NCBI GenBank assembly: GCA_013290125.1
Contig: JABCYQ010000006.1
Location: forward strand, 1-64,000
Length of the DNA stretch: 64,000 nucleotides
Reading direction: 5' to 3'
Origin: Vulcanimicrobiota bacterium
Lineage (GTDB): Bacteria > Vulcanimicrobiota > Vulcanimicrobiia > Eremiobacterales > Eremiobacteraceae
The notes below the pieces were generated by a model. That model was not told the DNA's origin. It searched no databases and saw only the letters and a program-made list of their open reading frames with translations. A program made the translations under genes and the position numbers. Positions 37,613 through 45,695 of this stretch are shown here, one piece after another. How positions within the stretch are numbered: the first letter of the stretch is position 1; every line of letters begins with the position of its first letter.

Positions 37613-38479
37613 ATGTTCAATGGGAGACTCATAGCCGGCGCTGTGGCGGTTGCCTTGTGCACCGCGTATGCGCAGGCGACGCCGGCTTCGGCCGACTTTA
37701 GTGACGCGAACATGCGTTACGCCAGCAACTACATCGAGCGTGCAAACGACTACCTGGCCAACGATCAGCATGACTACGGCGGACACCGCGTCTCAGCGAT
37801 GACCGACATCTCGAGAGCTCGCGCCGACATCGCCGCGGCCCTCGCGTTCGACAGAAGCCATCCGGTCGCGCATCCGCTCATCAACCAGGCAAGTCCGGTG
37901 GATGAAGCCGCGTTCGTTCGCAGCCAGCAGGGCAGCAACAACAACCTAATCTACGTCCGTCACTATCTCGAGCGGGCGATCGACATGATGCAGCGCGACA
38001 ACACCGACTACGGTGGGTACCGCGTGAAGGCCATCGCAGACACGCAGGCCGCGCGCGATCAGATCGTCGCCGCCCTCAGCACTTATTCGCATGAGTCGGA
38101 CCGCAGCGACGACAACATCCGTTACGTCCGCGCATACATCGCGCGCGGAATCGGGATGTTGAACCAAGATCAACACGACTACAACGGACATCGCGCTGCT
38201 GCCGTCAGCGACATGCAGGCCGCCGATGCCGACCTTCTCGCCGCGATCCGCGCGGATCGTGCCGACGAATCGATACCCGCCATCGCCGCACTGGCGCAGC
38301 CCGCCATGCTCGGCCAAGGCGCAAGCAACAACAACCTCCGCTACGTCCGCGCGTATGTCGAAAAGGCTATCGACATGCTGAACAAGGACCAGCACGACTA
38401 CAGCGGCTACCGCGTGAAGGCGATCGAAAGTCTTCACGATGCGCGCCAGCAGTTGGTCGCGGCGCTCGCATCTCGGTAA
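37613..38479 (+). CDS. Secreted protein made of four helical HDYGG-type repeats
   Basis: The protein has 288 residues. A signal peptide ends at ATPASA (about 27). The mature part consists of four units of about 45 residues, beginning near residues 34, 112, 169 and 240, each with the pattern 'N.RYVR.YIERAIDML..DQHDY.GYR..AI.D...AR..I.AAL'. The spacers of variable length are Ala/Ser-rich. Each unit looks like a helical hairpin with a conserved Asp-Tyr-x-Gly turn. I know isolated single units of this kind in other bacterial secreted proteins but no function. A strong GAGGAG ribosome binding site and a T-tailed terminator bracket the gene, so it is monocistronic. Confidence 0.75.
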   Translation: MFNGRLIAGAVAVALCTAYAQATPASADFSDANMRYASNYIERANDYLANDQHDYGGHRVSAMTDISRARADIAAALAFDRSHPVAHPLINQASPVDEAAFVRSQQGSNNNLIYVRHYLERAIDMMQRDNTDYGGYRVKAIADTQAARDQIVAALSTYSHESDRSDDNIRYVRAYIARGIGMLNQDQHDYNGHRAAAVSDMQAADADLLAAIRADRADESIPAIAALAQPAMLGQGASNNNLRYVRAYVEKAIDMLNKDQHDYSGYRVKAIESLHDARQQLVAALASR

Positions 38480-38507
38480 GCGGCACCAAGCAGTCCACAA
38501 GCCCGGG

Positions 38508-38535
38508 AACCCCTGCGCTCGCGCGGGGGTTTTCG
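38508..38535 (+). terminator. Intrinsic terminator of the HDYGG-repeat gene
   Basis: AACCCC, a GCG/CGC inner stem and GGGGTT are followed by TTCG, 28 nt past the stop. The stem is GC-rich with a short U tract. Confidence 0.75.
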
Positions 38536-38608
38536 TTTGTGCCAGGCGGAACGGTCGCGGCGCCGCGTCCGGCTGACCACGCGGTGCTTGAGGAGGAGTA
38601 AAGCGATC

Positions 38609-39178
38609 ATGAGCCTTCGATCCTTATTGTGTTCCGGCGCGGCGGCAGCGGCACTGCTCGCTCCGCTTGGCGCCGCGGCCGCAGCCGTGACGGTGCCGAG
38701 CGGCACCCAGCTGCGCGCGACGATGAATTCTGAACTCACGTCGAAATCGGCGCTCGTCGGTCAAGTGGTGAAACTGCAGCTCGTGGCACCATATCCCGAA
38801 AACGATGCGCGCTTTGCGAACGCAACGCTCAGCGGCAAAGTCGTCAACGTTGTCAGAGCGGGTCAGGGGCGCAAAGCGCAGCTCGAATTCGCAATCGACA
38901 AGATCACGCTGGTCGGTGGCCAGGTCGGATGGTTCAGCGCGAAGGTCGTCAACCTGGACAGCCGGACCAAGGACAGCACCGGCAAGATAGCGCTGAGCAC
39001 GCTTGGCGGCATGGTAGTCGGAAATGTCCTTGGCAAGTGGGCGGGCACGAACGCCGGCGGCGCGATCGGCGCTGTTGCAGGCGCGCTGTACTCGGCCAAT
39101 TCAAAAGAAGACATCACTGTGCCGCAGGGCGCCGAGGCCATCTTGCAGTTGGCGTCGCCGCTGAGCATCAGGCTCTGA
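38609..39178 (+). CDS. Secreted beta/glycine-zipper protein of unknown function
   Basis: From the ATG at 38609, with AGGAGGAG upstream, the protein has 189 residues. A signal peptide (MSLRSLLCSGAAAAALLAPLG...AAA) leads to a beta-rich domain, VTVPSGTQLRATMNSELTSK. That opening resembles the SAF/TrbI-like domains that carry 'GT.I.A.L...L.S'. A glycine-zipper segment follows (GGMVVGNVLGKWAGTNAGGAIGAVAGALY). The C-terminus (VPQGAEAILQLASPLSIRL) returns to beta strands. An envelope location is likely; the role is unknown. Confidence 0.7.
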   Translation: MSLRSLLCSGAAAAALLAPLGAAAAAVTVPSGTQLRATMNSELTSKSALVGQVVKLQLVAPYPENDARFANATLSGKVVNVVRAGQGRKAQLEFAIDKITLVGGQVGWFSAKVVNLDSRTKDSTGKIALSTLGGMVVGNVLGKWAGTNAGGAIGAVAGALYSANSKEDITVPQGAEAILQLASPLSIRL

Positions 39179-39187
39179 GAAACCAAA

Positions 39188-39216
39188 AGGGGCGCGCCCG
39201 TTGCGGACACGCCCCT
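39188..39216 (-). terminator. Intrinsic terminator shared by convergent genes
   Basis: AGGGGCG pairs with CGCCCCT. On the minus strand it is followed by TTTTGG, a fair terminator for the small minus-strand gene. It also lies 10 nt past the plus-strand stop at 39178. Confidence 0.65.
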
Positions 39217-39245
39217 GATCATCCCAGCCCGATATTCGCTCTGCT

Positions 39246-39374
39246 CTAGCCCGTTGCCGCGACTCGGACCGCTTCCCGCAGTTCGGCAAGGTGGTCTGTA
39301 TAGCGCTTGTATACCATACCTGCCACCGATCCCGCGACGACCATCGTGAACAACATCAACGCCGGCCATCTCAT
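39246..39374 (-). CDS. Small single-pass membrane protein (42 residues)
   Basis: The ATG at 39374 has an excellent GGAGGGTG ribosome binding site 6 nt upstream. The peptide begins MRWPALMLFTMVVAGSVAGM, one hydrophobic helix, followed by a charged amphipathic tail (VYKRYTDHLAELREAVRVAA). A terminator with a T-run lies 30 nt past the stop. The combination of start signal, helix and terminator supports a real small gene. Function is unknown. Confidence 0.6.
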   Translation of the reverse strand: MRWPALMLFTMVVAGSVAGMVYKRYTDHLAELREAVRVAATG

Positions 39375-39468
39375 TGCGGTCACCCTCCGTGGTGATGGAT
39401 ATCGACACCTCGTTGCGCCGACAACTACGAGACCGTCAAAGAGTGCTTTTCGTTACAAGGCGGTTGAT

Positions 39469-39600
39469 CTGAAGGGGCCGACACCGTATTTGAAGGGGCC
39501 GACACGGTATTTGAAGGGGCCGACACGGTATTTGAAGGGGCCGACTTTATGTCGGCCCACGTGGCGTTAGCCAGGGCCGATATAAAATCGGCCCCATCAG
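39469..39600. repeat. Array of short palindromes and half-palindromes upstream of the serS 3' end
   Basis: Three tandem 21-nt units TGAAGGGGCCGACAC[CG]GTAT are followed by a full GGGGCCGAC(TTTAT)GTCGGCCC palindrome and an inverted GGGCCGATATAAAATCGGCC-type copy. The tandem units lack the second arm, so they look like partial duplications of the left half. Confidence 0.9.
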
Positions 39601-39616
39601 GGGAGTCGGAAGGCGG

Positions 39617-40894
39617 TTAAGGCCCGATGCGGTCGACGCCGCTAAGATACGGCTGAAGCGCCTTCGGCACGGCCACAGACCCATCCGCCTGCTGATAGTT
39701 CTCCAAAATGGCGACGAGCGTGCGGCCGAGCGCGAGCCCGGACCCGTTCAGCGTGTGCGCGAACTCCGGGCGCGCCTTAGCGTGTGGGCGATATCGGATC
39801 ATCGCCCGCCGTGCTTGAAAGTCGCCGCAATCACTGCATGACGAGATCTCACGATAGGCGTTTTGCCCCGGCAGCCATACCTCAAGATCGAATGTCTTGC
39901 GGGATGCAAACCCCGTATCGCCCGCAGATAGCACGACAGTCCTGTACGGCAGACGAAGTTCTTCCAATAGAGACTTCGCTTGCCCCACGATCTTCTCGTG
40001 CATCGCGGCGGTCTGGTCCGGAGAGCAAAGCGCGACCATCTCCACCTTTTCGAATTGGTGTTGACGGATGAGTCCGCGCGTGTCCTTGCCGGCCGCGCCG
40101 GCCTCCTGGCGAAAGCAAGACGTGAACGCTGTATAGCAGATCGGCAAAACGGCGGCGTCGAGGATCTCATCACGATGGAGGTTGACGAGCTGCACTTCAG
40201 ACGTCGGGGAAAGGAATAGCTCGCCGCCGTCAACAGAGAACATCGCATCGCTGAATTTCGAGAGCTGGCCTGTGGCCCATAGCGACTCGCGGTTGACGAG
40301 CACCGGCGGCGACATCTCGACGAAGCCGGCGGCGCGGTTCCGCTCGAGAAAGAACGTGGCGAGAGCGCGATTGAGGCGCGCCCCCATCCCGGCGAGCACC
40401 GTGAAGCGGCTGCGTGCCAACCGCACGCCGCGCTCGAAATCGAGGATGCCGAGCCGTTCACCGATCTCCCAGTGCGGCTTTGCGTCAAACGCGAACTGAG
40501 TTGGTCCCAGAAACCGGCCGACTTCGACGTTCGCGGCTTCGTCGCGTCCGTCGGGCACATCGTCCGCCAACACGTTTGGAAGATTTGCGAGCAAATCGGC
40601 GATGCGGGCCTCCGCCGCCTGACCAGCCGCTTCTTGCGCTTTTATGCTCTCGCCGAGTTCTGACGAGCGTCGCCGCAGGTCGGCAACGACATCTGCGCCG
40701 CCGGACTTCGCCTGGGCGAATTCGGCCGAAAGCCGATTCCGTTCTGCCTTCGCGCCATCGAGCGCCGTGACGAGCGCGCGATGCGCGCGATCGAGCTCGA
40801 GGAATTCGTCTATCGCGTCCGGCGCGATGCCGCGTCGGCGCAACGAACGGCGAAATAGATCGGGATCTTCACGGATGGCGTGGCGATCGAGCAT
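39617..40894 (-). CDS. serS: Serine-tRNA ligase
   Basis: The protein has 425 residues, normal length. The N-terminal coiled-coil arm (about 30-110) binds the long arm of tRNA-Ser. The class II catalytic motifs are present: the PTSEVQLVNLHRDEI stretch, motif 2 FRQEAGAAGKDTRG...HQFEKVEM, and motif 3 LNGSGLALGRTLVAILENYQ. It charges tRNA-Ser, a copy of which is at 856-945. The start ATG at 40894 is the first in frame. Palindromes lie on both sides, and no T-box is seen. Confidence 0.96.
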   Translation of the reverse strand: MLDRHAIREDPDLFRRSLRRRGIAPDAIDEFLELDRAHRALVTALDGAKAERNRLSAEFAQAKSGGADVVADLRRRSSELGESIKAQEAAGQAAEARIADLLANLPNVLADDVPDGRDEAANVEVGRFLGPTQFAFDAKPHWEIGERLGILDFERGVRLARSRFTVLAGMGARLNRALATFFLERNRAAGFVEMSPPVLVNRESLWATGQLSKFSDAMFSVDGGELFLSPTSEVQLVNLHRDEILDAAVLPICYTAFTSCFRQEAGAAGKDTRGLIRQHQFEKVEMVALCSPDQTAAMHEKIVGQAKSLLEELRLPYRTVVLSAGDTGFASRKTFDLEVWLPGQNAYREISSCSDCGDFQARRAMIRYRPHAKARPEFAHTLNGSGLALGRTLVAILENYQQADGSVAVPKALQPYLSGVDRIGP

Positions 40895-40910
40895 CCGCCA
40901 CCGTTTATAG

Positions 40911-40972
40911 GACGGCCGAGGGCCGCCCTTTAGGTCAGAAAATAGGGGCCGACTAACGTCGGCCCCTTTCAG
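40911..40972. repeat. Two short palindromes between serS and pilT
   Basis: GACGGCCGAGGGCCGCC (40911-40927) and AGGGGCCGAC(TAAC)GTCGGCCCCT (40943-40968) followed by TTCAG. The second has a 10-bp perfect stem. They lie in the gap between the serS start and the pilT stop, both on the minus strand. Confidence 0.85.
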
Positions 40973-41009
40973 GGCTGCCCTTCAGAGATGCCCTTAAGCT
41001 ACTTGATGG

Positions 41010-42107
41010 TCAGAAGCCGGAGACGAAACGCGGCTTTGCTTCGGTCACGGAACACATGCGCTGCAGCTCTTCCGGGTGCGAGCTTTTCTCGAGCGCGTCG
41101 GACAACGTGATGAAGCCGTTGTTGACGAACTCGGCAAGGCACTTGTCCAACGTCTGCATGCCCACGTTCTGACCGGTCTGGATCGCGTTGGTCATCTGCG
41201 CGGGTTTATTTTCGCGGATCAGGTTGCGCACGGCGGCCGTGCCGAGCAGTATTTCCATGGCGCACACGCGCCCGGACCCGTCGGCTTTTGGCACGAGGGT
41301 TTGTGTGAATATCGCTTCCAGCACGCCGCACAGCTGGAGGCGCACTTGTTCCTGCTGTTGCGGCGGGAAGACGTCGACCATGCGGTTGATGGATTCCGGC
41401 GCCGACTGCGTGTGCAGCGTGCCGAAGACCAAGTGGCCGGTTTCGGCGGCGGTCAACGCAAGCGAGATCGTCTCGAGATCGCGCATCTCGCCGACCAGGA
41501 TGACGTCGGGATCCTGGCGCAGCGCGGAGCGCAGCGCGTTGTTGAAGGAAAGCGTGTCGCGCCCGACTTCCCGCTGGCTGATCACCGACTTCTCGTTGCT
41601 GTGCAAAAACTCGATCGGGTCCTCGATCGTGACGATGCGCACCGCCTTGTTGCGATTGATGTAGTTGATCATGGCGGCGAGCGTCGTGGACTTACCGGAG
41701 CCCGTCGGCCCGGTGACGAGCACGAGTCCGCGCGGCTTGTGCGTCATCTGCTCGACGACGGCGGGCAGACCCATCTTCTCCAAACGCGGCGGGTTGCCGG
41801 GGATCGCCCGAAGCACGGCGCTCACCGAATCGCGCTGAAAACAGGCGTTGACGCGGAACCGCGAAACGCCGGCCAGCGAATACGCGAAATCTACTTCGCG
41901 GTGCTCTTCCAACGTGACTTGATCGTTCTTCGACATCAGAGCCGCGACGAGCTCTTGCGTCGCGGCCGGCGACAGCTTTTCTGGAACGACCGGAGTCAGC
42001 ACGCCATGCAGCCGGATGACCGGCGCGCTGCCCACAACGAGGTGCAAGTCCGACGCGCCCTTCTCGACGGTCAGACGCAATAGATCATCTATCGTATGGG
42101 GAAACAT
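41010..42107 (-). CDS. pilT: Type IV pilus twitching/retraction ATPase PilT
   Basis: The protein has 365 residues. Markers are the N-terminal ASDLHLVVGSAPVIRLHG, Walker A GPTGSGKSTT near 136, the Asp box IVTIEDPIEFLH, Walker B VILVGEMRDLETISLALTAAETGHL and the histidine box GTLHTQSA. PilT hexamers drive pilus retraction at the inner membrane. The C-terminal PilT AIRNLIRE-like helix is present as AVRNLIRENK. No other pilus gene lies in the window. It is divergent from moeA. Confidence 0.95.
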   Translation of the reverse strand: MFPHTIDDLLRLTVEKGASDLHLVVGSAPVIRLHGVLTPVVPEKLSPAATQELVAALMSKNDQVTLEEHREVDFAYSLAGVSRFRVNACFQRDSVSAVLRAIPGNPPRLEKMGLPAVVEQMTHKPRGLVLVTGPTGSGKSTTLAAMINYINRNKAVRIVTIEDPIEFLHSNEKSVISQREVGRDTLSFNNALRSALRQDPDVILVGEMRDLETISLALTAAETGHLVFGTLHTQSAPESINRMVDVFPPQQQEQVRLQLCGVLEAIFTQTLVPKADGSGRVCAMEILLGTAAVRNLIRENKPAQMTNAIQTGQNVGMQTLDKCLAEFVNNGFITLSDALEKSSHPEELQRMCSVTEAKPRFVSGF

Positions 42108-42183
42108 GGACCCTCCGAAGAACGCGATTAATCCAACCGCATATCAAGACTATCGGTAAGCGGTGGACGTGACGGAGGTGTGA

Positions 42184-43434
42184 GTGACGACACAGGAGCG
42201 AAGTGTGATGCGGCGCGTGAGCGTTCGCGACGCGCTCGCCGCCATGGCCGAGTTCCCGTTGCGTATGGCCGCGCGCGAGAACATCGCCGTAGAGGCGTCA
42301 GATGGAAGGGTTTTTGCGGCAGGCGTCCACGCCGCTGAAAGCGTTCCGCCGTTCACCCGCTCCTGCGTCGACGGATTTGCCGTTATCGGCGCCGACGTCG
42401 CTCGGGCGAGCGAGGCATCGCCCGTGACGCTGCGCATCGTCGGCGACGTCGTCATGGGCAAGCTCGCGCCGGACGGACTCGTGCGCGGGTCGTGCATGCG
42501 GATCCCCACCGGCGGCGCATTGCCGGCAAAAGCCGACGGCGTCGTGATGGTAGAAGATACGATCGATCAAGGCGATGTCGTCGAGATCCTCGACGGCAGC
42601 GATCTCGATGACCACGTCACGCGCGAAGGCGCGGACGTGCGCGCAGGCGATCTGCTCTGCGAGGCCGGCACGATCGCTAGCCCGGCGGCGATCGGCATGC
42701 TCGCCGCCGCCGGTGTCGACCGAGTCGAAGTCTATCGCGCGCCTCGTGTCGGCGTGCTGATCACGGGCGACGAGCTCGTTCCGTTGGGCGCCAAACTCGC
42801 GCCCGGCCAAATCCACGACAGCAACCGCGTTGCGTTGAGCGCCGCCATCACCGCGCTCGGCTGCGAGGCGCACTCGTATCCGCGCGTCGCCGACGACCGA
42901 ACGGCTTTCGACGCCGCTTTCGCAGTTGCGCTTGCCGAGAACGATGCTGTCGTGATCTCGGGCGGGTCGAGCGTCGGCGAGCGCGACTACACGCCGGTCG
43001 TGATTTCGGCCGCCGGGTCGCCCGGCGTGATCGTGCACGGCGTTCGCGCCAAACCGGGAAGGCCCGCCGTCCTCGCGGTGATCGGCGACAAACCGATCAT
43101 CGGACTGCCTGGGAATCCCGTCTCCGCGCTGGTCGTCTTCGAGACGTTGGGCCGGCCGACGCTCTTGCGCCTGTTGGGGATCAGCGCCGATCCGCTGCCA
43201 TGGCGCGCGTCGCTCAGCGCCGATATCGTCGTCTCGACGCACCTGGAGCACCGCATCCCCGTGAAGATAACGCGCGATGGAAACGGCCTCGTCGCGACGC
43301 CGCTCTTCGGCACATCGGCGCACATGCACATCCTCGGACTCGCCGACGGACTCGTGGTCGTTCCGGAGGGAGTGGGCGCGTTTGCCGTCGGCACGGAAGT
43401 GGATGTGGTACCGTACACTCGTCGCAATCGATAG
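42184..43434 (+). CDS. moeA: Molybdopterin molybdenumtransferase
   Basis: The protein has 416 residues with a GTG start at 42184 behind GGAGGTG. MoeA features: PPFTRSCVDGFAV near the N-terminus, IPTGGALPAKADGVVMVEDT, the MoCF-binding GDELVP, the catalytic GGSSVGERDY and GLPGNPVSALVVFE. It inserts molybdate into adenylated molybdopterin. With moaA about 6 kb upstream it indicates an active molybdenum cofactor pathway, though the genes are not adjacent. A VOC gene follows 23 nt downstream. Confidence 0.95.
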   Translation: MTTQERSVMRRVSVRDALAAMAEFPLRMAARENIAVEASDGRVFAAGVHAAESVPPFTRSCVDGFAVIGADVARASEASPVTLRIVGDVVMGKLAPDGLVRGSCMRIPTGGALPAKADGVVMVEDTIDQGDVVEILDGSDLDDHVTREGADVRAGDLLCEAGTIASPAAIGMLAAAGVDRVEVYRAPRVGVLITGDELVPLGAKLAPGQIHDSNRVALSAAITALGCEAHSYPRVADDRTAFDAAFAVALAENDAVVISGGSSVGERDYTPVVISAAGSPGVIVHGVRAKPGRPAVLAVIGDKPIIGLPGNPVSALVVFETLGRPTLLRLLGISADPLPWRASLSADIVVSTHLEHRIPVKITRDGNGLVATPLFGTSAHMHILGLADGLVVVPEGVGAFAVGTEVDVVPYTRRNR

Positions 43435-43457
43435 TTCGAAAGAAAGAGGCAAGTAGG

Positions 43458-43808
43458 ATGTCCGTCGCTCACGTCGCGTTCACGATGTACCCGGTCACCG
43501 ATATGACGCGTGCCGTAACTTTTTACGGCGACGTCCTTGGATTGCCAAAATCAGGACTCGACGGCGAGCATTGGGTCGAATTCGACGTCGCAGGAACCAC
43601 GTTTGGCGTGGGCGATTTCGAACAGGTCGGGAGACCAGGCACCGCTCAATCGCTCGCGCTTGAAGTCGAAGATCTAAACGCGTTCCGGGCGGCGCTCGTC
43701 AAACGCGGCGTCGAAGTCACCGATCCGCACGTCCTGGCCAACTGCACGATCGCTCTAGTGCGAGATCCCGACGGCAATCAGATCTGGCTCCACGAACGCA
43801 AAAAGTAA
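43458..43808 (+). CDS. VOC (glyoxalase/bleomycin resistance) family protein
   Basis: The protein has 116 residues, a single VOC module: HVAFTMYPVTDMTRAVTFYGDVLGL, WVEFDVAGTTFGV and a C-terminal ALVRDPDGNQIWLHE. The metal ligand positions (His5 and Glu114) are plausible. The substrate cannot be told. The ATG at 43458 has AAGTAGG just upstream. It probably shares a transcript with moeA. Confidence 0.85.
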   Translation: MSVAHVAFTMYPVTDMTRAVTFYGDVLGLPKSGLDGEHWVEFDVAGTTFGVGDFEQVGRPGTAQSLALEVEDLNAFRAALVKRGVEVTDPHVLANCTIALVRDPDGNQIWLHERKK

Positions 43809-43809
43809 A

Positions 43810-43922
43810 GAAGGGGCCGGCTTTATGCCGGCCCGAGGGGCGTTAAAAAGGGGGCCGACATAAAGTCGGCCCCTTCAACGTCGACCCCTTCAAAGTCGGC
43901 CCCTTCAACGTCGACCCTTCAG
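43810..43922. repeat. Array of short palindromes and half units between convergent genes
   Basis: It contains a GGGGCCGG(CTTTATG)CCGGCCC palindrome, then GGGGCCGAC(ATAAA)GTCGGCCCC, then half units alternating between TTCAACGTCGACCCC and TTCAAAGTCGGCCCC types. The half units read in the opposite sense to those at 39469. Confidence 0.9.
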
Positions 43923-43924
43923 AG

Positions 43925-44344
43925 CTAGTGCGACATCATCGAGTTCGACATCGCGGCTGCCTTGACGGTTGATATCGCGATTGTCGAAAGGCCGTGACCC
44001 GAGAACACCTTTCCGGTCACCGTCACGTTTTTCTCGACGTACGGCAGAAGAAGTTTGTTCGGGTCCGCGCCAGGACTCGGTCCGATCGACACGAGCACGT
44101 TGCCGTCGCTCGTCAGAATGCCTAACGCGCCGCCGGCCTTGGCGCATGCCATCGCGCACTTCGCGTGGCTCATGCCGTGCGCGCCCGACGACGTATAGCA
44201 AGCTAGATCAATCACCTGGCCGGTGACCGTCTTTGTCATACCCATACTTCCAGACGACGACATCGAGCTGTCGGCCAACACAGCGGACGCAAGCGACATC
44301 GCGCAAACGCCGGCCGCAACGGCCGCAAAAATGCTCCTCATCAA
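43925..44344 (-). CDS. Small secreted protein with conserved His/Cys motif
   Basis: The protein has 139 residues. The signal peptide ends at SAVLA (about 24); the mature start is Ser/Met-rich. The core reads GQVIDLACYTSSGAHGMSHAKCAMACAKAGGALGILTSDG. The HxxCxxxC pattern suggests metal or redox binding outside the cytoplasm. Proteins with this 'G.V.DLACY...H..CA..CA..G' core are fairly common in bacteria but uncharacterised. The tail VTVTGKVFSGHGLSTIAI is beta-rich. A copper- or heavy-metal-related function is a guess. Confidence 0.7.
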   Translation of the reverse strand: MMRSIFAAVAAGVCAMSLASAVLADSSMSSSGSMGMTKTVTGQVIDLACYTSSGAHGMSHAKCAMACAKAGGALGILTSDGNVLVSIGPSPGADPNKLLLPYVEKNVTVTGKVFSGHGLSTIAISTVKAAAMSNSMMSH

Positions 44345-44519
44345 GATCCAGTCCTTTCAATTACCTAGTGCGATAAGCGCAAGCGACGCGAGCCCGTCAT
44401 TCCACAGCCGAAGCGACCTCTGCCCGCGACGCGCCACTTCCCAATACGAGAGCGGAGGCCCCCTGGTTCACCGACGAGAATATGCACGCTCCTCACGGGA
44501 CAGCAGGGACGCGGGCCGG

Positions 44520-45278
44520 ATGCGCTTTGGCATCATTTCGGATATCCACGGCAACCTCGAGGCCCTCGACGCAGTCCTCGGCGAGCTTGACGCGGCCAAA
44601 ATCGACGCCCTATTGTGCCTCGGCGACGTGGTGGGCTACGGTCCAAATCCGAACGAATGCTGCGTCCGGCTTCGCGAGCGGGGCTGCGTCACGATCGCCG
44701 GCAACCACGACGAGGCAGCCGTTTCTAACGCAGGTGCGGAGTTCTTCAACCCGCTTGCGCGCGAAGCGCTGACCTGGACACAGGAAGCGCTCACGCCGGA
44801 AAACCGAAGCTACCTCGAGAGTTTGGTCCGCGACAAGCGCTTCGACGGGGCAGCCGCAGGCGGGCTTGCAGGCGGATTCGCGCTGGTCCACGGCGCTCCG
44901 GTCTTCCACTTCGACTATATCTCCGACGTCGTCGACGCGCAGCGTGCATTCGAGCGTGTAGAAGCCCCAGTGACGTTTATCGGGCATACGCACGTGGCCG
45001 AAGTCTACTACCAAGACCTCGAAGGCAGGGCGTTTCAGCAGAAACTGCTGCACGGCGGGCGCATCGAACTTGCCCCATCCTTCCGTTACCTGATCAATCC
45101 GGGTAGCGTGGGTCAGCCGCGCGATCACAATCCGCAAGCGGCTTATGCGATCTTGGATACGGCCGATGCGGTCGTGGAAGTCCGCCGCGTCGGCTATGAT
45201 GTCGGCAGCGTACGCGAACGGATGGAATCGCTCAGGTTACCGGCGCAACTCGGGGCGCGTCTCGCCATCGGCTACTGA
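44520..45278 (+). CDS. Metallophosphoesterase (YfcE/MJ0936-like)
   Basis: The protein has 252 residues. The dinuclear metal motifs are in order: ISDIHGN near 5, CLGDVVGYGP, IAGNHDEA and VTFIGHTHV. It resembles the small phosphodiesterase family that includes YfcE and archaeal MJ0936; natural substrates are unknown. The ATG at 44520 is chosen because the first beta strand starts at once. Upstream in-frame codons are antisense to the secreted-protein gene. The stop is 3 nt before the thioesterase start. Confidence 0.88.
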   Translation: MRFGIISDIHGNLEALDAVLGELDAAKIDALLCLGDVVGYGPNPNECCVRLRERGCVTIAGNHDEAAVSNAGAEFFNPLAREALTWTQEALTPENRSYLESLVRDKRFDGAAAGGLAGGFALVHGAPVFHFDYISDVVDAQRAFERVEAPVTFIGHTHVAEVYYQDLEGRAFQQKLLHGGRIELAPSFRYLINPGSVGQPRDHNPQAAYAILDTADAVVEVRRVGYDVGSVRERMESLRLPAQLGARLAIGY

Positions 45279-45281
45279 CGG

Positions 45282-45695
45282 ATGACCACGGCGCCGCTCC
45301 AAGACGATCGAAAGTGTTTCGCATGCGGACCCGACAACGATCGGGGACTTCGCATGCGCTTCGACTACGGCGAGGGTACGGCACGCAGCGAGATCGTCAC
45401 AGGCGACGTCTTCGCCGGCTGGCGCGACATCATGCACGGCGGCATCGTCGCCGTCCTATTAGATGAAGCGATGGCGCACGCCACGCTCTCGACCGGCGTT
45501 CGCTGTGTGACGGCGCGGCTCGAAGTGCGCTTTCGAAAGCCCGTACCGACCGACAAGCCGCTGATCGTCGAAGGCAACGTGACCGCGCGCCGCGGGCGCG
45601 TGCTGGAAGTGGCGGGCACACTGAAGGGCAAGGACGGCACGCTCTACGCTGAGGGTCGCTCGCGCTTCGTGACGGAAATCGGCGATGGCAGCTGA
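45282..45695 (+). CDS. Hotdog-fold thioesterase (PaaI-like)
   Basis: The protein has 137 residues. CFACGPDNDRGLRMRF opens the domain, a form common in a PaaI subgroup, and WRDIMHGGIVAVLLDEAMAH carries the HGG motif and the catalytic acidic residue. It should hydrolyse acyl-CoA thioesters. It lies between the phosphoesterase and smpB, overlapping smpB by 11 nt, so it is part of a run of cotranscribed genes through to hpt. Confidence 0.87.
   Translation: MTTAPLQDDRKCFACGPDNDRGLRMRFDYGEGTARSEIVTGDVFAGWRDIMHGGIVAVLLDEAMAHATLSTGVRCVTARLEVRFRKPVPTDKPLIVEGNVTARRGRVLEVAGTLKGKDGTLYAEGRSRFVTEIGDGS

Noticed and set aside
39469-39600. Possible CRISPR array because of evenly spaced repeats
   Set aside because: The repeat units are 21 nt and directly abut with no unique spacers. 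No cas genes are in the window.
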